The notes under the pieces: model-generated | What the model was told of the DNA's origin: nothing | The model's database searches: none | Seen by the model: only the letters and a program-made list of their open reading frames with translations | DNA from: a virus | Length of the DNA: 20,467 bases | Direction: 5' to 3' (one strand) | IMG/VR virus record: IMGVR_UViG_3300010371_000124 | Coordinates: 1-20,467 of that record | Made by a program: the position numbers and the translations under genes | Shown: piece after piece, positions 7,622 to 13,664 of the stretch | How the letters are laid out: each line of letters begins with the position of its first letter | Numbering within the stretch: the stretch's first letter is position 1

Positions 7622-8022
7622 TTGATGCACTGGTTTTCCCTGATGCGCGGGCCGTGTTGTTCGACCTGATCGACGGCCACGAGCATCCTGATGGTGTTGT
7701 GCATGCGTTTTACCAGCAGCCCGCCGATGAGCTTGGGGCACCTCAGGGGCCGTTTCCTGTTGCGGTGATTTATGCGACGGGCGGCAATGAGGGGTATGTG
7801 GATCGTGTTGACCGGGTGACGGTCGAGGTGTTCGCGCCCATGCCTGTAGCTGTTCGGGTGCTCGAGTCGGTCCGCGCTTCCATTGTCGGGGACAACATCG
7901 AGACGCCGTCTGGGTTCGTTGACGAGATCCGAACACTGACGGTCCCGGTTGATGTCCCGTATCCGTCCGCAACTTTGAGCAAGGCCACCGCTTCATTTGA
8001 AGTCGTTTCGCGGCCTGTCTAG
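7618..8022 (+). CDS. Tail terminator protein
   Basis: A 134-aa protein in the terminator slot just before the major tail gene. It has an alpha/beta layout like lambda gpU / SPP1 gp17: an N-terminal helix (MIDALVFPDARAVLFDLIDG), strands with FPVAVIYATGG and VDRVTVEVFA, then a helix VAVRVLESVRASIVGD and C-terminal strands ending in KATASFEVVSRPV. These proteins cap the growing tube and bind the neck. The start is GTG at 7618, with AGGGGGCGG just upstream and an overlap with the preceding TGA. The 50-nt gap after it holds only the next ribosome-binding site. Confidence 0.78.
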   Translation: MIDALVFPDARAVLFDLIDGHEHPDGVVHAFYQQPADELGAPQGPFPVAVIYATGGNEGYVDRVDRVTVEVFAPMPVAVRVLESVRASIVGDNIETPSGFVDEIRTLTVPVDVPYPSATLSKATASFEVVSRPV

Positions 8023-8072
8023 CCCGTCCGGGCCAACCAATTCATAACGAACCCTGGAAGGGGTAATGCACC

Positions 8073-8735
8073 ATGCCTACTTTTGACACGATCCGCCAGG
8101 ATGCGGACGAGCGGAAGCTGATCCGAAAAGTCCAAAAGGCCGTGGCCTTCATGGGCCGCGCCGACGTGGATCTTCCCGAGACCCTGTTTGCTACGGGCTC
8201 GCTGATCGACCTGAAGACCCTTGGTTGGCTCCCGGTCGGCATCGTTTCCGCGGACGGCTATACGTTCGGGCGCGAGATAAACAAGGAGGACGTCGACGCC
8301 CTTGGCTATGCGTCTCCGGTCCGGTCGGACATCACGCAGGTTCCGCGGACGATCACGTTCACGCCGCTCGAAACGGGCCGTCGCCACATCATGGAACTGA
8401 AGTACGGTGCCGATTACAGTGCCGTGACCCAGGATGCGACGACGGGCGAGATCGTTCTTGATGAGCCCGAGCTGCCGGTTGGCGAGGAGTTCAAGCTGCT
8501 CGTGATCGGTTCGGATGGGCCGACTGCCGAGAACTGGATTCTTGGCAAGGGGTTCGAGGCCGTGAAGCTTTCGGGTGGCGGAGACGAGACGTGGGGCGGC
8601 GATTCCCCGGTCGGCGGCGAACTCACCCTTGACGTGTTCACGGGCGAAACGTCGGGCGTTCCGGTTCGCCACTACATGGGCGGCACGGGTGCTGTTGCCC
8701 ACAAGGACGTCCTCGGCTACGCAGCCGGCGTCTAG
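8073..8735 (+). CDS. Major tail (tube) protein
   Basis: A 220-aa, beta-rich protein between tail terminator and chaperones, the fixed place of the tube subunit. Typical elements are the N-terminal RKVQKAVAFMGRADVDLP, the strand pair GIVSADGYTFGREINKEDV, a loop on DALGYASPVRSDITQVPRTI, and FTPLETGRRHIMELKYGADY, an actinophage tube-protein pattern. The Gly-rich section 165-205 is followed by a final strand pair. The ATG has AAGGGG 9 nt upstream. A strong stem-loop directly follows the gene, as is common after the most highly expressed tail gene. Confidence is from order plus sequence pattern. Confidence 0.9.
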   Translation: MPTFDTIRQDADERKLIRKVQKAVAFMGRADVDLPETLFATGSLIDLKTLGWLPVGIVSADGYTFGREINKEDVDALGYASPVRSDITQVPRTITFTPLETGRRHIMELKYGADYSAVTQDATTGEIVLDEPELPVGEEFKLLVIGSDGPTAENWILGKGFEAVKLSGGGDETWGGDSPVGGELTLDVFTGETSGVPVRHYMGGTGAVAHKDVLGYAAGV

Positions 8736-8750
8736 CAATTCCCTCTAATC

Positions 8751-8790
8751 ACGGTGCGCGTCGTTTTCCGGGTGTGGCGGCGCGCACCGT
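8751..8790 (+). terminator. Strong stem-loop after the major tail gene
   Basis: ACGGTGCGCG (8751-8760) is perfectly complementary to CGCGCACCGT (8781-8790). The stem can be extended inward by TCG/CGG with a G-T pair, giving 13 or more base pairs around a loop of about 10-14 nt. No U tract follows. It may be a partial terminator, or an RNA end that stabilises major-tail mRNA, so that the tube protein is made in excess over the tape measure. The short gene at 8826 starts 36 nt later, so at least some transcripts must read through. Confidence 0.65.
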
Positions 8791-8825
8791 ATTCATCCAT
8801 GCCCGGACAGACTTCAGGAGGCATC

Positions 8826-8984
8826 ATGCCCCGCTTTACCAACGCTGACGGCCTGACCGTCGAGACTGCCATTCCCGCCGAGGCCGCACGCCTGCGCGCC
8901 GAGGGGTTCCGCGAAACCCGAGCCAGGACCGATGAGGTCAAGCAAGCCGACGCCGCGAAGACCGAAACCAAGACCACCAAGTAA
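8826..8984 (+). CDS. Small MPR-family protein after the major tail gene
   Basis: A 52-aa protein. AGGAGG lies 4 nt before the ATG. An upstream in-frame start at 8754 is rejected because it lies inside the stem-loop at 8751-8790. The N-terminus MPRFTNADGLTVET and the following EAARLRAEGF echo the protein after the capsid gene (MPRLRNPETGLVV, DLADRYQSRGW). Both end in a charged low-complexity tail, here rich in Lys, Thr, Asp and Glu. Function is unknown. Its place between tube protein and chaperones suggests a minor tail or assembly factor. It is too small for firm family assignment. Confidence 0.68.
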   Translation: MPRFTNADGLTVETAIPAEAARLRAEGFRETRARTDEVKQADAAKTETKTTK

Positions 8985-9011
8985 CCAACCCTCACACCCG
9001 GAGGTAACACC

Positions 9012-9371
9012 ATGGCATCAGCCAAGAATAACGACAAGCCGCTTGGTAACATCAAGCGCGTCAATATCGAGCATGAGACCAATCCGGATCCGGCTCAGTA
9101 TCCGCTCAAGTCGGGGAAGCTGGTTACGTTCCCGGACATCTTCGATCTTCCGACCGAAGAAGCAGAAGCCCTGCTTGACGAGATGAACGCTGCCGCGAGC
9201 AACGGCAAGGTCAGTCCGTTCCTGAAGAAGTGGCTGTCCAAGGAGGATTACGCCGCTCTTGATGCGGAATACCCGACCATGCGCCGGGTCCGCCCGGTGT
9301 TCTACGCCGTCATGAACTACTACCAAGGTACGTGGGGCGACGGGGGGGAAGGCGACGCCTCCGAGGGCTGA
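9012..9371 (+). CDS. Tail assembly chaperone, short form (G)
   Basis: A 119-aa product of the zero frame, the equivalent of lambda gpG. GGAGGT lies 6 nt before the ATG. The middle is helical (PTEEAEALLDEMNAA, then SPFLKKWLSKEDYAALDAEY), and the end is Gly/Asp/Glu-rich (TWGDGGEGDASEG). It ends at TGA 9369-9371, shortly after the slip site. The short form is made in excess and coats the tape measure before tube assembly. Position between the major tail protein and the tape measure, with the overlapping downstream frame, makes the assignment firm. Confidence 0.9.
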   Translation: MASAKNNDKPLGNIKRVNIEHETNPDPAQYPLKSGKLVTFPDIFDLPTEEAEALLDEMNAAASNGKVSPFLKKWLSKEDYAALDAEYPTMRRVRPVFYAVMNYYQGTWGDGGEGDASEG

Positions 9372-9826
9372 TAAGCCGTTTCCGCCGCGAGGTCCGCGCC
9401 GACCTGATGCAGGTGTACGGCGTGGATCTCGCGGAGTGGTATGCGGCCGGACGCTGGGTGGCGCTACTTGATTTCATCGACATGTTGCCAAGCGCGTCCC
9501 GGCTCAACGAGGCGATAACCAACGATCCAGAAGCGGCCGCCCTGCTGGCCGAACAGTACCTGGCCTCCCGCGGCGAGGCCGAGGACGAAGATGCTGGCGC
9601 CCCCCGCGTTTCCGAGTATGGCCTCGCCAATAAGCAGTTGGGCGATCTGCTGAACGAGATGAAGCAGGTCAAGCAGGCGATCATTGCGTCTGCCGGCATG
9701 AAGCCGAAGTCCGAGAAGCCTTCGCCAACCCCGCGTACGGGGATCGAGAAGGCCATTGCTGCTGCTGAGCGCAAGTGGGCCGAGGACTTCATTCAACAGT
9801 TTGGGTTTTCCCCGGACGACATCTAA
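9012..9826 (+). CDS. Tail assembly chaperone, -1 frameshift product (GT)
   Basis: Ribosomes that slip back one base at the G run (9342-9348) continue in the frame that stays open to TAA 9824-9826. If slippage follows codon 9348-9350, the fusion has 271 aa: 113 from the short form plus 158 from the second frame. The T part begins RRRLRGLISRFRREVRADLMQVYG, the conserved start of this half in actinophages, and continues with the Asp/Tyr-Trp motif LAEWYAAGRW and helical, acidic and Lys-rich sections. The longer form links chaperone and tube protein. The second frame has no credible start of its own; a GTG at 9332 lies before the slip site and lacks a ribosome-binding site. Confidence 0.85.
9341..9350 (+). 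promoter_or_regulatory. Probable -1 ribosomal slip site
   Basis: The bases are CGGGGGGGAA. In the zero frame the codons are GGG GGG GAA (9342-9350), so the heptamer G-GGG-GAA (9344-9350) allows the P-site tRNA to re-pair perfectly after moving back one base, while the A-site has a second-position G-U type pairing. C-GGG-GGG (9341-9347) is an alternative. A small hairpin, AGGC (9350-9353) with GCCT (9357-9360) and a 3-nt loop, follows at once and may contribute. The downstream ORF is in the -1 frame, as required. Confidence 0.75.
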
Positions 9827-9846
9827 ATAGTGATTCGAGGTGCCCC

Positions 9847-12800
9847 ATGCCGGTTGTCGGTGTTGCTGAGGTAGAGGTCCGCCCAATCACAAAGGGTGCA
9901 CAGCGTACCATCGCCAAGCAGTTCGATCCTGCGGCCGAGAAGGCGGGGCAGTCGGCGGGCTCGAAGATGGGGGCCACTCTTGGTGGGGCGCTGAAGGTTG
10001 GCGCCGTTGCCGCTGGTGGCGCTGTCATCGGCGGCCTCGGTCTCGCGCTGACCAAGGGTTTCGGTCGCTTGCAGGCGATTGAGAACGCGAAGGCCAAGCT
10101 GACAGGGCTGGGTCATTCGGCCAAGACGGTCGAGGGCATCATGACGAACGCGAATGCCGCCGTGAAGGGGACCGCGTTTGGACTTGACGAGGCGGCGACG
10201 GTCGCGGCTGGTGCCGTGGCGTCGGGCATCAAGCCGGGCAAGGAACTAGAGCGGACACTCACCCTCGTTGGCGACGCGGCAACCATTGCGGGCGTGCCGA
10301 TGTCGGAGATGGGTGCGATCTTCAACAAGGTCGCGGCGTCGGGCAAGATCCAGGGCGATGTGATCGCACAGTTGGGCGATCAGGGCATCCCCATTCTGCA
10401 GCTTTTGGGCAAGCAGATCGGGAAGACGCCGGAGGAAACGGCGAAGCTTGCCTCGAAGGGCAAGATCGACTTCGAGACGTTCCAGAAGGCCATGCAAGAG
10501 GGCCTAGGCGGGGCGGCGCAGAAGTCGGGCAAGACGCTTACCGGCGCATTCAAGAACACCATGGCCGCTGTCGGTCGTATCGGCGCGAACCTGCTCTCGG
10601 GCGTCTACCCGAAGATCCAGAAGTTCTTCTCTGGCGCGATTGAGTGGTTGAAGCCGTTGGAGGAGGGCGCGAAGGTTGCCGGTGCCGCGATTGGCGACTT
10701 CATCGGGCGTGCCACGGATGGCGTGAAGGGCCTCTATGACTTGCTGGTCAAGGGCCAGTTCACCAAGGCTTTCCGGGCGGCGTTCAATGTTGAGGAGGAT
10801 TCGGTGGTTGTCGATTTCCTGTTCAACGTCCGCGACGGATTCATTCGGCTGATCGACTTCGTGCGCACTGATGTGGTCAAGTGGCTGCAGGACGCGTGGG
10901 GCTGGCTGGATCGGAACCGTTGGGTTCTGGCCGCGTTGGCAGGTGCCGCGACTGGCGCTGTGGCGGCGTTTGTGGCAATGAAAATCGTGACTACGGTCAA
11001 GGGTTGGATCACTGCTGCGACTGTGGCGTTTCAGGCCCTGAACGTTGCGATGCGCGCAAACCCCATCGGCCTGATCATCACCGCGATTGGCGCGCTCGTT
11101 GGCGCTCTGATCTGGCTGTACAAGAACAACGAGACGGCCCGGAAGATCATGGATGCCGCATGGTTGGGCATCAAGACGGCTGTGATGGTGGCGTGGAAGG
11201 TCATCTCCACGGTGATCAAGTTCGCTTGGAACTACGTGATCATGCCGATATTCAAGGCGATCAAGTGGTATATCCAGAACGTGGTCGGGCCGATCTTCTC
11301 TTGGCTCTACAACAACATCGTGAAGCCGATCTGGTTCCTGATTTCCACGGCGATAAAGATCGCGTGGGCGGTCATCGAGACGATCTTCCTGGCGATCCGC
11401 TGGTACATGCGGAATGTCGTGGGCCCGATCTTCCGGTGGCTGTACGAGAACATCGTGAAGCCGGTTTTCGACAAGGTCGGCAAGCACATTTCGCTGGTCT
11501 GGAACAAGGGCATCAAGCCTATCTTCCAGGCGCTCGGGGCGTTCATTGAGAAGCATGTCGCCCCGGCTTTCAAGCGTGGTGTGGATGCGATTTCGCGGGC
11601 GTGGTCCGCGATCAAGTCCGCAGCCGCCAAGCCGATCAACTTCGTCATCGACACGGTGTACAACAACGGTTTGCGGAAGGCGCTGAACAAGGTTCGTTCC
11701 ATCGTGGGCGGCGATCCCCTGCCGTCCTTGCCCCTCATTGGCATGGGCACTGGCAACAAGGGTGTCGCTACGTCGGGTGGTCCGATGCGGGCGTTTGCCA
11801 AGGGTGGTTTCGCTTCCCGTGGCTGGGCTCTCGTTGGCGAGGAAGGCCCCGAGCTGGTGAACTTCACGAACCCGGGCCGCGTCTACACGGCTGCCGAGAC
11901 GAACCGGATGCTCGCCGGTAAAGAGCAGATGCCGATGGGCGCGCTCGAACAGGGCCAGCAAGCCCACAAGGGCATTGGCGGGTTCTGGTCGGATGCCGTC
12001 GCGAAGGGCATGTCGTTCGTTCGTGGCGGGCTTGCGTCTGCTGCGGGGATGGTGTTGAAGCCGGTCAAGAACGCGCTGTCGTCCATGATCGGCGGCACCG
12101 GTCTTGGCGACATGGCGGCGTCGTTGGTTCGGTCCACGATTGACAAGGCGTTGTCGTGGATCGCGGGCAAGGATGTCGTCACCGGAGGTTCTGCTGGCGG
12201 GTTCGTCGGTGGTTATGACGGACCCCTGGGGCGGTTCTTCCGTCCGGGTGGGCGCATCACGTCGGGCTTCGGTTCGTCCCGCGGCCGTTACCCGCACGCC
12301 GGCATCGACTTCGCCGTCCCGATTGGGACTGCGGTGAAGGCCGCGTTCGACGGGGTCGTGCAGAAGATCGGCTGGAACATCGTTACCGGGCGTTCGGGCA
12401 AGGGGCTTCTCATGGGCCACGGCAACCGGATGAACTCCTACTACGGGCACCTGTCCGGGTGGGCTGCGAAACCGGGCGACAAGGTCAAGGCGGGTCAGAC
12501 GATTGCCTACTCAGGCAACACCGGCAAGAGCACCGGCCCCCACCTGCACGAGGAGCTGTGGAGGAACGGGCAGCCGTTCAACTTCGCCTCCTACCTGTAC
12601 GACAACGGGGGCGTCCTGAATCCGGGGCTCACGTCGATTGTGAACGCGTCCCGGAAGCCCGAGGCGATCCTGAACAACCAGCAGTGGGCAGACATCCACA
12701 AGCTGGCGCTAAAGGGCACGACGACGGTCACCCCGGCTGTCCCGGATGGCACGACGTTCGTCATGCAGTTCGGGTCGGAGCAGGTTCTGGCCAAGGTCGT

Positions 12801-12849
12801 CAATAAGGGCGTCCACGAGTTGAGCCGCGGAAAGAAGGCAATCGTTTGA
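9847..12849 (+). CDS. Tape measure protein with M23 peptidase domain
   Basis: A 1000-aa protein. It sets tail length (at about 0.15 nm per residue, at most about 150 nm) and is ejected ahead of the DNA. Residues 1-250 hold the tape-measure core (KAKLTGLGHSAKTVEGIM, then GDAATIAGVPMSEMGAIFNK). Hydrophobic segments lie at about 50-70, 359-385 and 400-560. A Trp/Pro-rich block is duplicated at about 472-540. Residues about 800-930 are an M23 metallopeptidase (LytM) domain with the full zinc set: H817 and D821 in HAGIDF, H899 and H901 in HLH. It probably opens peptidoglycan during entry. Start 9847 has GAGGTG 4 nt upstream; an in-frame GTG at 9775 lies inside the chaperone frame and lacks a site. 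Confidence 0.95.
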   Translation: MPVVGVAEVEVRPITKGAQRTIAKQFDPAAEKAGQSAGSKMGATLGGALKVGAVAAGGAVIGGLGLALTKGFGRLQAIENAKAKLTGLGHSAKTVEGIMTNANAAVKGTAFGLDEAATVAAGAVASGIKPGKELERTLTLVGDAATIAGVPMSEMGAIFNKVAASGKIQGDVIAQLGDQGIPILQLLGKQIGKTPEETAKLASKGKIDFETFQKAMQEGLGGAAQKSGKTLTGAFKNTMAAVGRIGANLLSGVYPKIQKFFSGAIEWLKPLEEGAKVAGAAIGDFIGRATDGVKGLYDLLVKGQFTKAFRAAFNVEEDSVVVDFLFNVRDGFIRLIDFVRTDVVKWLQDAWGWLDRNRWVLAALAGAATGAVAAFVAMKIVTTVKGWITAATVAFQALNVAMRANPIGLIITAIGALVGALIWLYKNNETARKIMDAAWLGIKTAVMVAWKVISTVIKFAWNYVIMPIFKAIKWYIQNVVGPIFSWLYNNIVKPIWFLISTAIKIAWAVIETIFLAIRWYMRNVVGPIFRWLYENIVKPVFDKVGKHISLVWNKGIKPIFQALGAFIEKHVAPAFKRGVDAISRAWSAIKSAAAKPINFVIDTVYNNGLRKALNKVRSIVGGDPLPSLPLIGMGTGNKGVATSGGPMRAFAKGGFASRGWALVGEEGPELVNFTNPGRVYTAAETNRMLAGKEQMPMGALEQGQQAHKGIGGFWSDAVAKGMSFVRGGLASAAGMVLKPVKNALSSMIGGTGLGDMAASLVRSTIDKALSWIAGKDVVTGGSAGGFVGGYDGPLGRFFRPGGRITSGFGSSRGRYPHAGIDFAVPIGTAVKAAFDGVVQKIGWNIVTGRSGKGLLMGHGNRMNSYYGHLSGWAAKPGDKVKAGQTIAYSGNTGKSTGPHLHEELWRNGQPFNFASYLYDNGGVLNPGLTSIVNASRKPEAILNNQQWADIHKLALKGTTTVTPAVPDGTTFVMQFGSEQVLAKVVNKGVHELSRGKKAIV
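11260..11463 (+). repeat. Internal repeat in the tape measure protein
   Basis: Two copies of a 23-residue block, encoded at 11260-11328 and 11395-11463, are 45 residues apart. Eighteen of 23 positions are identical, with the pattern I-[KR]-WY-x-x-NVVGPIF-x-WLY-x-NIVKP. The residues before each copy are also related (ISTVIKFAW and ISTAIKIAW), so the true unit is about 45 residues. Such repeats are a usual way for tape measures to grow by duplication. The Trp and Pro phasing suggests hydrophobic hairpins, which might line the tube or insert in the membrane. Confidence 0.8.
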
Positions 12850-13664
12850 GTACCTTCATTGGCAAGCTGGGGCGTCTCGTTGAACTGCCCTACGTTGGGT
12901 CGCTTTCGGTTGAGCCGGAGGAGCGCTACTCGTTTCGGACGACGCTTGAGGGGCGGATCAAGGCACAGGTCCGCCCTGTTGGGCGCCGATCATGGTCACT
13001 CAGCGTTAAACACTACCGCCCGCAGGAGCAGGGCACCCTCATGTCGTTCTCCAACGGCGAGTGGGGTCCGGGGCCGTTCGTGTTCGTCTCGACGGACGCC
13101 CCGGTGACGAACATGTTGAGCCCGGATGCTGCGTCGTGCGCTCCGGGTGCCTATGTGGCCGGGTCGGGTTCGGCGCTGTCCGAGGCTGGCCCGTTGAATC
13201 TTGGTGCGGACGGCTGGGCGGGCAGGTCGTACTCGAACAACGGCGCGGGGACGATCTTCTTCGGTTCGGAGAAGGTGCCCGTTCTCCCCGGCCAGAAGGT
13301 CACGGCGTCGGCGTATCTGCTCGGAGCTGGTGCGATTGCCCGCATCGCATGGTACGACGCCGCTGATGGCAGTCTTGGCAGCACGTCCTCGACCATTGCC
13401 GCGACTGCCGGCACGGTAGCCCGTTCATGGGTGACGGCGACACCACCAGCCGGGGCAGTGTCGGCTTATGTGTGCGCCGTGAATGCGACCGCAATGGCCC
13501 GTCCTGCGTTGACGTGGACGGACACGCTATTCCCGTGGGCTGACGGCCAGGGTTGCCCGAAGGCGGTTCTATTTGGTGCGTCTCGGAGTGTCGTGAAGGC
13601 GATCAACAATCCCTACACCGGACGTTGGTCTGACATTTCATTTACCGTCCAGGAGGTGGGCTGA
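12846..13664 (+). CDS. Distal tail (Dit-like) minor tail protein
   Basis: A 272-aa protein directly after the tape measure, the usual place of Dit. Residues 1-85 form the N-terminal ring-like domain (LVELPYVGSLSVEPEERYSF, then the Arg/Trp-rich RPVGRRSWSLSV). The end, residues 245-272, returns to the same fold (SVVKAINNPYTGRWSDISFTV). Between them, about 95-235, is an inserted beta-sandwich starting NMLSPDAASCAPG, resembling carbohydrate-binding modules in minor tail proteins. Dit makes the hexameric hub that joins tube and tip. The TTG start overlaps the tape-measure stop (TTGA), with GGAAAGAAGG 8 nt upstream. The Dit role is inferred from order and architecture. Confidence 0.78.
   Translation: MSTFIGKLGRLVELPYVGSLSVEPEERYSFRTTLEGRIKAQVRPVGRRSWSLSVKHYRPQEQGTLMSFSNGEWGPGPFVFVSTDAPVTNMLSPDAASCAPGAYVAGSGSALSEAGPLNLGADGWAGRSYSNNGAGTIFFGSEKVPVLPGQKVTASAYLLGAGAIARIAWYDAADGSLGSTSSTIAATAGTVARSWVTATPPAGAVSAYVCAVNATAMARPALTWTDTLFPWADGQGCPKAVLFGASRSVVKAINNPYTGRWSDISFTVQEVG

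Noticed and set aside
9775-9846. Upstream GTG start for the tape measure gene
   Set aside because: It would overlap the chaperone second frame by 52 nt without a ribosome-binding site, and the added residues look like out-of-frame translation. ATG 9847 has GAGGTG in front.
10504-12450. A 648-codon open frame on the minus strand across the tape measure gene
   Set aside because: It is antisense to the tape measure, which has clear conserved domains. The translation is rich in Arg, His and Asp with no domain pattern. High GC at third positions keeps such antisense frames open.
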